This document shows positions 1 to 12,327 of a DNA stretch of 64,000 nt, one piece after another. Position numbers and translations under genes: made by a program. The stretch covers positions 1,054,001 through 1,118,000 of the forward strand of contig JARKIF010000018.1 in assembly GCA_029378245.1 (NCBI GenBank), given 5' to 3'. Numbering within the stretch: the stretch's first letter is position 1; each line of letters starts with the position of its first letter. The stretch comes from Roridomyces roridus (Eukaryota > Basidiomycota > Agaricomycetes > Agaricales > Mycenaceae). Under the pieces are notes generated by a model that had not been told where the DNA came from, did no database searches, and worked only from the letters and a program-made list of their open reading frames with translations.

Positions 1-4
1 CAAC

Positions 5-1896
5 ATGTATTCTGAGCACGATGCAATAAATCCTGTTGATGTTTACGGTGTGGGCGAGGGGAGAGAAGAGGAAGAGAAGGCAAAGCCATTCATTCAGACG
101 GTTCAGCTAGTGGGAGTGAATGGAGAGCTCGTCGACGTCGTAGCAACGTTCGATGACTGCGCCATGGTCAACTGCATCGACACCGCCGTATTCAGTAACG
201 CTCGCGCAACTCTGTCGAGCCCGGGCGCATCACCAAGGGTTTTACGGATGGCGAATGGGGTGTTAATTCCATCTGGAGGATGTTGGCGGGGAAAGGTCAG
301 CGTTGGGGGGGTCAGTGCGGTCGGGAAATGGGAGATATTTTCGGGCGGCGGCGCGTGGCAGATGCTATTGGGGAAACCCATGCTCAAAGCGTTAGGTGCT
401 TGCCACGAGTATGTGGAGGATACGGTTACGCTCAACACGTCGGCGGGGAAGACCATCCTGCAGAACGAGTTGGACGCCGATGCTGAGGGTTCACGCCAAA
501 ATAAAGTCGCAATTGCGTCTGCTAGTGACCCGGGAGAGTGCCTTGGCACTTCTCCCTTGAAGACTGGGCAAGTCCATGACCTTAACTCCCTGCCACCAGT
601 TGATCATGCACCAAGCTCGCAGATATTGGGTGATGTTAGTCTACTTAACTCGGTGGAGGACGGGCCACGAACCCCTGAAGTCGCTGCTGCGCATGCTAGT
701 GTCCCGGCAGCGTGCGATGCGCGTCTCCCACCCCCTGCCGAGCACGTATTTTGGCCTACATTACCTATTTCAGTTGATCCAAGCACGGTAGTACAGGGGA
801 TATCTTATTCGGCGCGGAAAAGAGCCCGTTCGGTGGCACGGAAGAAACTGAAGGCAGAACGGGCACAGGCTCGAGATGCTCTTCTTGCGACCTGGGCCGT
901 AATGGAGGAGAGCTTGGTGTGTCACGGCAAGAGCGCATTCCGGCGGCTGGTGCGGCGGATAAAGAATAGGGCCGAGCGTACGGAGAAGATGCTACTCCGC
1001 CGCTGGTGGAGGACACCATGGACGGCGGATTCGGAAGGGTTCTCATCAGAGGATGTAGCCGACGGGGATTTGGAGTCGGAGACGGAGGTGCCAGTAGGAG
1101 CCGCATACGGAACAGCGGACGGGAAGGTGTCCTTGCAGGAGGTCGTGGATCAAGGGGAACCCCAGAATGTCGAAGGTCTACGAAATCAAAGTCACTATGC
1201 GTCCGCTAGTAGCCCGGGAGGGTGCTGCGGCACTCCTCCTTTGAGACAAAAGGGAGTTTCTCATGCAAAATTGTCAGCCTATACTCACCACTTGACAGAG
1301 GAGGTGGATGAATGGGTATCGATCACCGAGTTGGAAGAGAACGAGACTGCAAAGGCTGATGGGTTACAAAATCAAAGTCGCAATGCGTTCGCTAGTAACC
1401 CAGGCGGGAGTATTGACTCCCCGCCCTTGAAGCCAAGGCAGGTTTTTGACCATAACTCGCATTCGGTTGACGAGCACGCAGGAAATTTTAGCGGTCTTAG
1501 AAGACATCGAAGCGGATTCCTCAGCGCCAGGGACAGAGCAGCCTGAAATTCGGGTTGATGAAGACACATCCATCTTCACGCGGCATACGGACCCATTCAA
1601 TCCGGCGCGAGTCGCGCGTATCTTGGAGGTGGTGGAAATTGGCGATGACATCACGTCGGAGGAGCGCGCGCAGATTGAAGCGACTATCCGCGAGTATGCT
1701 GACGTCTACGCGTTGTCGGTCAGCGAGGTCAAGGCAATCCCGGGCGCAGTGCATCGTCTGCACGTACCGGAGGGCACAAAACTGAATACCAAGATCCAGC
1801 AGCGCCGCCTGACACCTCCCCAAGCTTCGTATTTCTCAAAGGCTTTGGATACAATGCTGGATGCCGGGATCATCAAACCCATTGCCGCCGCAGACG
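5..1896 (+). pseudogene. G0 polyprotein 5' part: retropepsin-like domain to RT entry
   Basis: Two overlapping frames (5-1546 and 1446-1896) together encode the front of a basidiomycete Gypsy Pol. Residues about 35-155 look like the retropepsin fold, with an FDDCAMV stretch where the family usually has DDGA or DSG, and a later LLGKPML segment. The glycine of the active-site triplet is therefore a cysteine. A long low-complexity linker follows. It carries three diverged copies of a short unit ending in QNKV, QSHYAS or QSRNAF followed by an S-x-PG pattern. The second frame (from about 1480) gives the RT entry, including ALSVSEVKAIPGAVHRL and QQRRLTPPQ. The frame change near 1480 and the stop created by the K1 insertion mean that no full product can be made. 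Confidence 0.85.
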
Positions 1897-2197
1897 AGTA
1901 ATATACCCGCCGCTAGCAAAGTCACTGGCGGCCACCGGTGGCCCCCGACGGACATCGGCGGCCGCTGGTGGACAGCGATCAACGGTGATCAACGGTGATT
2001 CACAGGAGATGCCACCGGTCCGATGATCCTCCCGGCGATCCACCGGCGATTTCCATCGGATTTATCGGATTCGCTTCCTCTCTCTCGCCGTCGACATCCA
2101 CTGGATTCCAGCGAAAGCCGCTGGCCTTCGTACTACGTCGGGCTTGGGCGGCGCTGTCGTGTTTCATGTCCGCATGGTTGCGGATGATAAGAGATAG

Positions 2198-4098
2198 GTG
2201 GACCCATACAATCTCCGGCTCCCGTCGCCACAATCTCCATTCACCCCTCCTCGACCAATTCTCTGCACGGAGCGTTTGTCCTGCGCTTTTTGTCCCGTGG
2301 CGGACCTCAACATTGTCCCAACTCTACGCCGTCGACGTCGTGAAAAGCCTCAGGTGGTTTGGCTGCTGGATGCTGCCTTGCAGTGGGTTCAAGCAGATTT
2401 GGTGGTGGCACATTGTGCCTCATGCCAGGCGGACTACTACCCCGACTGCATCACGTACCGAGGGGACGACAACACTCGCTGCCAGAAACTCGAAATAACG
2501 CCCAAGTACATGCGGGTCTCGAAGCATGGAGTCTGGGTTGATCGCCAGGTTGCTCTATTCCAGGAGAATGCGCTCAGCAGCTTCCACTCGGGATGGTCGA
2601 ACTTTGCGGATTGGGTCAATGGGTCCACTTCTGCCCAGCGGAAGCTCACCTATCGCCAGTCGCACCGGCTGTTTGTTGAACACTCCTCCCGCCGACTGCT
2701 CGCCTTTCACGAGAAAGAAGATTTTCATACCAACGCTCATCCCAACACGCACATGCTCGCGGAGGCGGTCCGCAGGCATATCGGGGTGAACGGCGGGGTT
2801 CTACCTACCGCGATGAGGCACGGGTGCGCTGAGTGTACGCATATCAAGCGCTACCGGTCGGATCTGCTTAATGAAGGGGTCACTTTTGGGAACGACATGG
2901 ATGTGGCAGGAGCTTCTGGGATTCCGGAGGGTGTCGAGAATGTGAGTGTCATATCTCTGATTAATCTTGATATATTTGCTCACAGCTCGTCTCGCAGAAC
3001 CCCGAGCCACTTGCGGCAGATCCTGTGGTCGACCAGCTGGGTTTGCCCCAACAACAAGATGCGCCGGGTGAGGGTGAACCGCGAGGATATACACGCCTTG
3101 CGGTGATGGACGGAAAGACCATAAAACATCGAGTGAGTCCAACTGTCTCAAACCGTACATCTGATTTGAGTTTTGTACAGAAATGTGCGCTCGACGTGTG
3201 CGAAGGGCCATTGGTGAATTACAAGGATGGACGTTTCTGCGAAGGTCATTTGAACCTACGCGATGTGTGCGGCATCATACCTTGCGGCCGTCCTGTTTGT
3301 CACGCGGGCGCGCTAACTTGCGACACCGAGTCGCACATTGCTTGGCATCGCCAGTACGAGAATCGATTCTCTCGCCTTTCTTTCCCTGGGGTTCGCCGCG
3401 TCATACGACGACAAAATGAACAGGAAGACAACAACTCTGCTGCCGCCGGCCCGTCACTTCGCATCCAACTCGAGTCGCTTGGAGATGTACCCGGAGATCA
3501 GGTCGTGCATACGTTCAAGGCCAAAACTACTTATTGTCTACAGACCGTTCAGTGGGCGTGTGGTTTCCCCATCGGCTGGGGCAAATGCTATTGTTCCGAG
3601 AGCTCTCCGCAGGTTCTCAAAATTTTGGACAACATCTGGGCGAACTATCCCTCGTCAAAGCCGAGTTTCATCGCCTACGATGATGCATGCAGCCGTCTCC
3701 GCCACATTGTCTCTCGAGATCCTCACAGTCCGTGGCTTTCCACGACAAAATTCATCGTGGATGCGTGGCACTACATTGGTCACCGTGCGACGGACATCCT
3801 TTGTCGTTTGTGGTGTAACCCTGCTCCTGCGAACGGTTCCCAGCCGGATCTCATTCTGGTGGAGACGGACGCGAATGGTACAACTCATCAAACCCGCGCG
3901 TTCAATACGGAAACAGCAGAACAACTCAACTCGTGGCTCAGCGGCTTCGAGGCGCAGCTACGGCAAATGTCGGACGTCAATTATGACTTTGTGATTCACG
4001 TCCTCATGATGATGTATGCTGAACGAGTGGTTAATAGGGTGCAAAAGAAGAAATTAGGGCTCACCGAGGAGTTTTGGGACGAGGCCATTGGGAGTTAA
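2198..4098 (+). CDS. KDZ transposase with CxC5/CxC6 cysteine clusters
   Basis: Three exons are predicted: 2198-2941, 2986-3132 and 3181-4098, with GT-AG introns of 44 and 48 bp. The second intron is a multiple of three without a stop, so retention would stay in frame. The N-terminal part has a cysteine cluster (CAFC, CASCQADYYPDC) like the CxC5 region associated with Kyakuja-Dileera-Zisupton transposases. Exon 3 has the CxC6-like region (KCALDVCEG, FCEGHL, CGIIPCGRPVCHAG) and the family-typical FSRLSFPGVRRVIRR, WACGFPIGWGKCY and FIVDAWHYIGHR blocks. The protein ends with LNSWLSGFEAQLRQMSDVNY. The start at 2198 is uncertain because related proteins have a longer N-terminus, so this one may be truncated. 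The exons show no stop or frameshift, so it may still have been active when G1 arrived. Confidence 0.85.
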
Positions 4099-4683
4099 TA
4101 GTTCATGTAGTGCGTTGGACTTGATTGAGCTAGAATCACATTTGTCCTTCAGCTCAGTGTGCGCATGGCATCAACATCTTTCTGTTCCTTAAGAGGGTAC
4201 GGGGTCATGTGTGAGCGCAGTGTCTGCAATTTCTGTCGGAAGTGCAACGGTGTACATTTGTCAGTGTTCATCAAAAAGTGCCAATTTCCGATGTGGGCCA
4301 CCGGATTCCGCTGGCTCCCACCGACTCGTTGTGGGCTGTTCTGCCCAGCGTACCCCACTGGACTGCGGTGGGTTCCGGTGTATGCAAGAGTTGGAACACG
4401 AGAAGACTCTAGATATCTTAGTTATAAAACAACACTTACCAGGTTGGATTCACTGGCCTCCAGTGGCTTCCGCTGGTTGAATGTGGCTGATATACCCCGC
4501 TGAGGACCGGTGGAGACCGCTGGAACGGGGTGGCAAGAGGAAGAGTTGCTGTCCCGTTGGAAACCGGCGGAATCCAATGGACTGTGAGTGCAGTCGGAGA
4601 CTGGAGTGCTTGGGCGCGCAGGTGCACACTGTTGTTCAGTTACAGCGAATTCCACCGGATTCCAGCGGGATTGATTGTGTGAT
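4099..4683 (+). other. K1 3' noncoding region with subterminal repeats
   Basis: No gene is seen in this stretch. It is rich in short words of the form CCACCGG, CCAGCGG, CCAGTGG and their complements, matching those just inside the left end of K1 (1918-2130) and in the right remnant (22880-22945). Such clustered subterminal words are typical binding sites for a DNA transposase. The stretch ends at the GCGT target site of G1. Confidence 0.6.
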
Positions 4684-4687
4684 GCGT

Positions 4688-6255
4688 TGATACGCAGCGT
4701 CACGCGCACTAGTGTATAGTAGATTGCTCGAGTAGGTAATGTCCTAGAAGTAGACCGCGAAGCGATACAACTCCACAACACACTAACCACACAACACACA
4801 CAACACACACACAATTCCTTGACTAGCACGCTGACACCTAACGGTTGAGTTCGGGGTTGTCTGAAGTATACAGATAAGACTGATACTCCGCGGTTTGGTT
4901 CTCGGAAGCTTGTAGGTTGACTCTCGAGGTTTCACACCAAGTTCAATGTCTTTTGAACTAAGAGGAATCTCTTGACTGGTTTGTAGACTGCTCACAACGA
5001 ACACGAGGTTACGATGTTAAAAGGTTTTATATTTTATTGACCGAAACACACAATATCCAAACACCAATACAACTTCGATACAACACGAAGAGGAACTATA
5101 GCACAGAGGGCAACCCACTACCCCTTAAGTATGTTACTATAGCTGACCCAAGTTGAACCAGAGCTCGGGTGCCTTTGATATTGCGTCTAAGCTAAGAGAA
5201 ATGATACAACAAATCTCCGCGGAAGTCACAAGACTGCACTATAACCACAGATCAAGCTTCGACCCAATGTCTAGGCAAGAAGGCGTACAATGCAATGCTG
5301 CAAGGGCGGGATCTACAGGCCTTATATACTACTCCCTACTGGTCTGATGATATAACTACTATTACGCGCCTGCCATCCCTATTTCCGTACTTTCCCTATA
5401 ACCCTAGGTGTCCTGTCACCTATATTACATCCCCTCGAACCGCTCCGCGTGGTTCTGTTGCTTATGTTGCTGCTTGGCCCGGCTGATCGGTGGTCATGCC
5501 GTCTTGGCATTCGAGCCGATTGGCCTGGTAATTTGATTCCGTCGTTTCATTACACTCTCTTGCTGAGCCAGCTCCTCTTATGACTACAGCCCTCGACCCA
5601 GGTCCATAAATAACCTCGGTCCGCCATCTTCGTCATCCAGAGCTTACTCCTGGCATATTCTGTCAGATGCGATCATCGCTCTGATCGTCTGCCGCGACTC
5701 CGCCGCTTTCCATGATCATGATCGTACTCGGATCAGTTCTCGATCATACTAGTGTGCCTGCGCGAGTTCGACTCGCCCACTTGTCATCTCTTTTCTGGGT
5801 GTCTCTTCAATACCGGAACGAATGGTAGTATTTCCTCCAACTCGCCTACACGAGCCACTCTGTTTGCATACATATAGATAGACTTATACCGGTCCGCGAG
5901 GTACTCCGCGAACCTTGTCATGATAGTACTGCGCGTCCGCGCAACCTTCGTCTTTGCTCTATAGCTAGTCTAGCTCATTTCTGAATACACCTGGGCTTGG
6001 TATATCTCCTTGGGTATGGTATCTCCACAAGTAGTAGTCCCCGCGAATCGCCTATTGGAGTCACCACAACCGACCACTTGAACGAATAGCCAAGCGTAGT
6101 GTACTGACGACTTGTACTTGTCTCATTAATACACGAATAGTGACACGGAGCTCAGTCCTATCCCTTATTGTATATCACCTGACAGAGGCATTGGTGTGCG
6201 CACCAAAACAGCTAAATAGCCAGATTTCACGCGTGCGAAATACGCAGTCGTATCA
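4688..6255 (-). repeat. G1 3' LTR
   Basis: In element orientation this 1,568 bp LTR starts TGATACGACTGCGTA and ends CTGCGTATCA, so its ends form the inverted pair TGATAC/GTATCA. It is nearly identical to 21308-22875 and in inverse orientation to the solo copy at 62067-63633. It contains palindromic words around GATCATGATCGT and two CCGCGG palindromes (4888-4893 and 5217-5222). Short open frames inside it recur identically in both LTRs and are not convincing genes. Confidence 0.95.
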
Positions 6256-6267
6256 TCTCCCCTTCAC
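6256..6267 (-). promoter_or_regulatory. G1 polypurine tract
   Basis: Read on the minus strand the bases directly before the 3' LTR are GTGAAGGGGAGA. A purine run at this place is the expected primer site for plus-strand DNA synthesis. Its position supports the minus orientation of the element. Confidence 0.75.
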
Positions 6268-6970
6268 TAAATCTCGACCGTCCCCGGTCGTGAACATGCG
6301 CGATCATAATTCATCGATTTAGAGGTTCGAGGACTGATAGCCCCCTCGAACGCCTGTTTCAATTGTTTTTATTTTGAGCCCAAATTGTCTTCGTTCATTC
6401 ACCAATAGCTCCCGTGCTCCACGAGGTAGCTTCCGCGGATCTTTGATCCACCTTTAATTGAAAGGCTGTGCTGGATTTTCCGCTAATTTTTATTTCACCG
6501 GAGTCTCACGCGCCCCTCTCGCCATTTCCGCTCCAACTATTGAAGACACGCGTCTTCTGCATTATCTTCATTCGTTCCGTGCTTGTATCGTGCTGGTAGA
6601 CTGCCCACGAACCAGCGGGACCATCGTCCTCGAGGTTCGTGCTATCTATGCTTGTTTTTCCCAGCCATTCAATTTTAGCGCCGTACCGGACGCCCGGTTG
6701 TCTTGGCTTCTTTTTCAACTCAGAGTCCTGGCCTCGAGTCATTTCTATGGCAAGTCTATTCCTGATCTTTTCCCAGGAATCTCCTTCCATGAGCCCCTTT
6801 TTAAGAGTCGACTCATCAAGACTTTCGCCCTTCTCGTTTTCTTTTCCTCTACTCTGCTTGTCGTCTTCCCGCATTCACCTGGCGGGCTCTTCTGGTTACT
6901 CGTCTTCGACTCCACCACGCCTCCTCTCATTCTCGACTACGTGGCGGTCCCACCAAGTCCGTACCGACTC
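6268..6970 (+). other. Presumed promoter region of G1 accessory gene 1
   Basis: No conserved coding sequence is recognised. An open frame starting at 6458 runs in frame into accessory gene 1, but its translation is low in recognisable features and is probably leader sequence. The stretch has CCTCGAAC and GTTCGAGG words (about 6323-6350) and one CCGCGG palindrome (6433-6438) resembling words near the other accessory genes. Confidence 0.4.
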
Positions 6971-9771
6971 ATGGCTCCAAAGCCCAGACCTCTCGATCCT
7001 GCCTCGGCCAAGGCGCGTTTCCTTGCGGACCCTTGGAAACCCATCCGCGACGGTGGTGCCCGTGCCTTCGTCTTCTTCCCGAGCGTTTCGACGTCACTCG
7101 TCCACTTGAACCGGTAACTTTGCCCGTGCTCGTCCGAGAGACCCAGCACTATTTCCAATTCCTGGTACGTCTTGTTCTTTTGTCCCCTTGAAACATCTAA
7201 CTCTTCTTTCAGAAGCGCTATCGTGACCACGCGCAAGGGGAAGTCATCCCCGAAATCGAGGCATTCTTTTCTCAATGTTTCGACGTGCTCGCCCGTCTCA
7301 ACGACGTTTCTGGTCTTGGCAACAAGAACCTGAAGGGCACGGCCGCCTATCGACCCCTGATTCCTTCCGCGGATCCTTCTCGCGTGCGTTTTAATACGCC
7401 TCTCCTTTCACTTGTTTTATTGATGCTTTTTACAGCCCGTCCTTCTCCCTTCGTTCGACATCCCGGCGCCTCCAGCGCCACCTGCGCCTCCTGCACCTCC
7501 GGCGCCTTTGTCGCTGGACGATCGCTTTCGCTATGGCCATGGACGATGACGACGATGAGGTTTCCGACGCCGCTCCCGTCCCTCCGCCATCGAAGTCTGC
7601 TGCCAAGGCCCTCGCTCCCACGCCCGCGAAGTCTTCTTCCAAGGCTCCCGCGCCGCGACTCGCGACCCCTAACTTGTATTTTAACGAGGACGACCGTGTA
7701 CGTCCACTCTCGTTCATTTTTCTTTGCTCTCTTTTTGAATTCTCTTCAGATGCCCGAGGACCAGCTGGAGCTTTCGCCTTCGCCTTTCGGCTATTCGTCC
7801 ACAAAGTCCAAAAACAAGGCCGCCCCTTCCATCAACCTCTTTACTCAACCCAAATCGGCAACCGCCCCGTTCTTCCAAGCTCCACCCAAGAAGAAGGGAA
7901 ACAAGAACTCCAAGGCCAAGGGTCGTCGTCGTTCGAACGACGTTACTCCCGGTCCTTCTTTGGGTAATGTCGAGTCCGAGGAGATCCCTTCCGAGGTGCG
8001 TCTCTAGAATTCTTTTCTTTTCTTTTTATGCTAAGGCGTTTTCAGGACGAGGCATTAATCCTTAAAGGCCTTCCGTCCAAAACTCGTGCCGAGTCGCCGG
8101 CACCCCCTACTCGTCGTTCGCTGCGCTCGTCGACCGTGGCTGCTCGCTCCGCCGAATCACCACCTCCCGACGCTCCTCCTGCCGAGGTTCCCAAAACCTC
8201 GCGCAACGCAAACAAAAGAGCGAACCGTCCGAGGCTCCTGACCAGAAACGCCCGCTCCTGCACCCTTACGCTTCCAACCCCGACGGTGGCTACAAAAGCT
8301 ACATCCTCAACGATCCCAAACCCGAGGTCCCGACCAACCCTCCGGACGGTCTTCAAACCCACGAGTGGTATGCTGGTTCGATGCATTCTAAACGCAGAGT
8401 CCCAGTACGTTCCTTTTCTCTTTTTGCTTTTTTTTTCCGACGTCCTGACGTTTGAAACTAGGGCGTTCAATGCCCGGCGTTATTCCTCACGTCATCCCGC
8501 ACGACTTCATCGTCAAAGCCACGCCCGTCCCCGAGACCATGGACGTCGTCGATCACTTCAGCAATCCTCAATACTCGATCGACCAGGATTCGATTCCTGC
8601 CCCCGCCCCATTGTTGTTCAAGGACACGGATGCGCCCGACGATCCGACCCTCGATCCGGCTCTGATCATCGCCTCGCGCATCCCGGGCAAGAACTACTTC
8701 CAAGTGAGTCGTTATTTCTTTGTTTTTTTTTTTCTTTTTCTGGTGCGGCCCTAGCTCAACCTGTTTTGTGCTAGGCGCCTGCTCCGTGCTCGAACTGTGC
8801 CAAGCGCAACCACGTCTGTGGGTCTTTGGGACCGAAACACGCGTGCCTTGGCTGTGGCGTCGGCCACGGGACTTGCTCGAATTCTATTGACGAATACGAA
8901 CAGAGCTCAATGTTCGAGTCCCTTCGGCCTGCCATCGAGATGTCCAACTTCAGTGTGTTTCCTCCTTTTTTTCACACTTCTTCTTATTCCTGACTTCTTT
9001 TCCTAGGCTTGATCCATCGCTTGGAGAGCTTGGCCTTCGCACGCCATAACCTCGAGTCGTCGCTCGCCGTCTTCCTCAACCAGCGCTCCTTCTATCGGAT
9101 GCAGTTGCAGGAGTTGGCGCTATACATCTTCTCGCTCCGCAAGTCCCTTCCCGAGGCCGAGCTCTTCAAGAAGTTCCAGAACGGTCGTGACGACCTCGAC
9201 GTGCTCCTCTCGCTCTTTCCGTTTCCACAACATCGACATGGATTCGGCGACTGCTTTCGTGGAGGACCTCGAGGACCGTCACCAGTTCGCTTTTGCGCAC
9301 ATGGAGCCTACCCACGTACGTCGCAGCGTTCCTTTATTCTTTCCTTCCTGATTCTATGCCTTGTAGTTGATCGCTTTGCCTCTCGTCCCTGCTCAAGCGT
9401 CGACCAGCGGATTATTGCGCCTCAACTCTGCGCCCGTTTTCTCGCGCCCGGCACCCGTGGAGACGGCTCCTCCAATGGCCCCTGCGGCTTCGTCTTCAGC
9501 GCATCCATCTCACCCTCCAACGCCGATCTCGCGTTTTAGTACTCTGGGTGGTGGTACGTCTATTTTTCTTTCTTATTCCTTTTCTGTGCTTGTCTGATAT
9601 TTGGGTCTAGCTTTGGATGAGTCTCGGCTGACTTCTCCGTCGACGCCTGCCATCGCGACTCTCAACGCTCCCGACACGCCGATGACGGATCACGCGCCGG
9701 AGGACGAGCTGATGGGCTCGCCCAACTCCTCGCCCGCTCCTCCTCTCACGGCTGCTGAACCGACGGATTAG
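6971..9771 (+). pseudogene. G1 accessory gene 1: Zn(II)2Cys6-like cluster protein, frame-broken
   Basis: This is a ten-exon gene antisense to pol. The exons I infer are 6971-7164, 7213-7383, 7436-7697, 7750-7995, 8046-8404, 8462-8703, 8775-8952, 9007-9315, 9367-9553 and 9611-9771, with GT-AG introns of about 50-70 bp. The N-terminal two thirds are rich in Pro, Ser, Ala and Lys, with an acidic run (MAMDDDDDEV). Exon 7 (8787-8876) has six cysteines spaced CX2CX6CX8CX2CX6C, which matches the fungal Zn(II)2Cys6 spacing. An alpha-helical, Leu-rich stretch follows, then a Pro-rich tail ending in a TAG stop. Conserved-looking coding shifts frame near 7075, 7530, 8210 and 9220, so a full product is unlikely. 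The gene is the counterpart of 32938-34217 in G2, with introns flanking the cysteine exon in both. Confidence 0.65.
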
Positions 9772-10666
9772 GTGGACTTTGCTGGATGGGTTTGGGATGC
9801 GGGCATCTTGCTGCGAGCCGAAACGGCCAATCGCGTTTTGTATACTTGTTTTTTCACCCCGCGGACTACAACCGACGTCACATACGTCGTCTCTACCTAC
9901 TTAGAGTAGAAGTAGTAGAGTGCTCTCCCTTGTACATCTAGTAGTCGGCCCAATCGTGGCCTCAAATATCATTGCTTTTGACTCACGCCTTTATAGTGTG
10001 ACGAACGAACTTCCACTCTTAAGATAATACAAATATTCTTGTTCTTTTCTTTCAAGTAAGCGTTGGCTACTGTAATGCGCATTGAGTCTTTTCTAGTCCT
10101 AGTACATTCGTAGTCTGACACTCTTGTCCTGCGACCTTGTATCATAGCTTTGACCACTTCTCGGACTGCTTCTAGGACCGCTTCTCGGATCACCACTTCT
10201 TGATCCCTCATCATCCTCGAACCCCACACGGGTTCTTATTGACCATTCCTTATTCTAAACTCGAATAATCCTTGGCCAATTCTTATCTGCTCACCCGCGC
10301 ACGTTTCCTCGAACTCAGCTTCTAACTATAGTTCTGCCGATCGGTGCCCGCATGTAACATATTTGCAAATTGCTTTGTCTAACGCCATAGTGATTTGTCG
10401 GTGGTCTATTTGCAAGTCTGAAACTTATCTCTTGAAAAGCTTGGCGCCATCTTGGCTCTCTCCCCCTCACAAAAATAACACGACCGTCCTCGGGCGTGCC
10501 CCGCGAACTTGTCATATTATTCCTGTCATGAACGGATACCAACATTTCAACGCTACAGACCGCTTCCTTTTTCGACCGTTACCCGCACTTCACCAATTTC
10601 ACCACCGTGCAATATATAAACGGCACTCAATTGGTCCTAGGCAACCCATTCCGCTCTCTACTTCTC
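9772..10666 (+). promoter_or_regulatory. Intergenic region between accessory genes 1 and 2, with TATA box
   Basis: No gene is seen. The first part resembles the equivalent place in G2: a GGCCTCAAATATCATTGCTTTT stretch near 9958 here and a GGCCAAAATATCAAATGCTTTT stretch near 34368 there, perhaps a shared 3' processing region. A TATATAAA box at 10613-10620 lies about 50 bp before the start of gene 2. Words CCTCGAAC and CCCGCGAAC occur upstream. Confidence 0.5.
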
Positions 10667-12112
10667 ATGGCACCTGAGCCTCTTTCTCCCGACTCTGCCG
10701 CCATGAAGGCCGGCGCTCAACTCGTTGAAGCCGTTGCCGCCTATCGCTCCATCGACAAAACAATGACTGTTCTTGTCCCCACCCGCAAGACCTTACTTGC
10801 TCAGGCAGTGAATCTCGGAGTGCGTCTGCTATATTTTCTATTGCCCGACGCCTTTGCTAACTCATTCCCAGGGTCACCTCTACGCGTTCAAAGAAGCCCT
10901 TCACTTGGTCGAGATGACCCCTGCCAAGGAAGCGCTCTTCCACATCCGCGATGACGCCCTCGAAGCCAAGAAGGAGTGCGGTTTCGAGCCTCCTGCTGCT
11001 GCCATGAAGGAATGCGCCCTCGCCCTCCAATATTATCAAGCCCAGCGCAAGGATGCCCAAATTCGCAAGAAGGACGCCGACGATCGCAAAACCAAGCGTG
11101 CTGCCACTACTGGTCGGAAACTTCCCAAGAAAAAGGTCCGTCGCAATCCTCTCCTGTCCATTCTCCTTCTTATATCCGCCCTCAATTTCCCAGGTCAATT
11201 CTGCACCTACTGTCGAGGATGGAGAGGACGACGAGGATGGTGTGTCCATTATCCCAGCTCCCGCTGTCGACGCTAACTCGGTGCGTCTCTTCCTCCAGTC
11301 GTGCTTATCCTCTCTCACGAATTCGCCCATCTCCTCAAGATGGATGTCGACGACGATGGCTGCTGCTGGCGCTCCCTCCAAGCTCGCGGGCCTCCACTTC
11401 CACAAAGGCGCCGTCACCCGGATCCCCACCATCGTTGACTCTGGTTCCAACGTTTCTGTTCCTCGTGAAGGTGCGTCCCCTTCACTATAGATAACGTCCT
11501 ACGATCTGACTTGGCTAATTTTCTAGTCCAAGAACACCTCCGAGGGAAAGCGTCCTGAGACGGTACGTCTTCCTTACGAACGTATTCGTTTTCTGAACCG
11601 CGACTCTCCGGCGTACCTCAAGGTCGTTCAGTACACCAAGCCCGAGCCGTCTCTCAAGGACTTTCCACCCCGCAAGCGCCAGCGTACCAGCTCCATCTAT
11701 GCGAACATCTCTGATGACGAGGCCGCTATTGGTGTGTCCTTATATTTTCTTTCTGCAGCGTAAAGCTCACGACGTCTTCTGTTCCTCAGACGCCTTCGTT
11801 GATCCGCCTGCCAACGTCGCGGACAAGGCTCGTGCCTTTATCGCTGAGAACCCTCCCCCGGCGTCCTCCGACCGCTCTCCCCTCGAGATCAAGAAAGATC
11901 TTGAGTATAGCGCTATCCGTCTTGACGTTCATCTTCGTCGTATCGACCGTCTCCAGGCCGACCTGAAAGTCGCCGAGGATCGTCAGTGGCACGAGCTTCA
12001 GTTCGAGCGCCTTGCCAAGGGTGAAATCGAGCCACCCCCTTCTGTATGTTCTGACATTTTCTTTTGTCCGATCACACGCCGACACTCCTTCTAGTCGCCC
12101 GAAGGATGTTAA
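10667..12112 (+). pseudogene. G1 accessory gene 2: Lys/Asp-rich protein, probably frame-broken
   Basis: Seven exons are inferred: 10667-10819, 10872-11135, 11194-11280, 11340-11470, 11527-11731, 11790-12043 and 12095-12112. The start codon MAPEPLSPD follows a TATA box. The product has an Ala-rich helical N-terminus, a charged Lys/Arg/Asp region (RKKDADDRKTKR), an acidic stretch (EDGEDDEDG) and a C-terminal helical segment with repeated Leu and Arg. Exons 4 and 5 do not join in a consistent phase, so at least one or two indels are needed. A VDSGSNVS segment in exon 4 resembles an aspartic protease triplet, but the rest of that fold is absent. I recognise no family. By position and composition it matches G2 accessory gene 2. 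Confidence 0.55.
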
Positions 12113-12327
12113 ATCCCCCTTTCGTTACTGCCAACAATCCCCACTCCTTAGAATGTTCTTCCTTTACGCTCAACCGTATCTAGTCTTCGTAAAATAGAAG
12201 TAGCAGACCAATTCAACATTTTGACTGCTCTTTCTGCCTGAATTTGTCGTTCCGCGGAAGTTTCAAAATCGCCACATGGACTTATCGCGTGGACCATAAA
12301 AAGCCCGACGTCCGTCCATGCTTTCTC

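Noticed and set aside
3133..3180. Reading through the second intron of the KDZ transposase as coding
   Set aside because: It is open and in frame, but has clean GTGAGT and TACAG borders, and the flanking residues join better when it is removed. Retention cannot be excluded.
4688..6255. Short open frames in the LTRs (for example 5153-5347)
   Set aside because: They recur only because the LTR is repeated, have no recognisable domain and are not supported by any start context.
6458..7117. A 219-codon open stretch upstream of and into G1 accessory gene 1
   Set aside because: The part before 6971 has no recognisable features and no counterpart in G2. It looks like an open leader in frame with the first exon, so I start the gene at 6971.
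11410..11470. VDSGSNVS in G1 accessory gene 2 as a second aspartic protease
   Set aside because: Only the triplet-like residues are present. There is no downstream LLGRP-type motif, and the exon does not join in phase with its neighbours.
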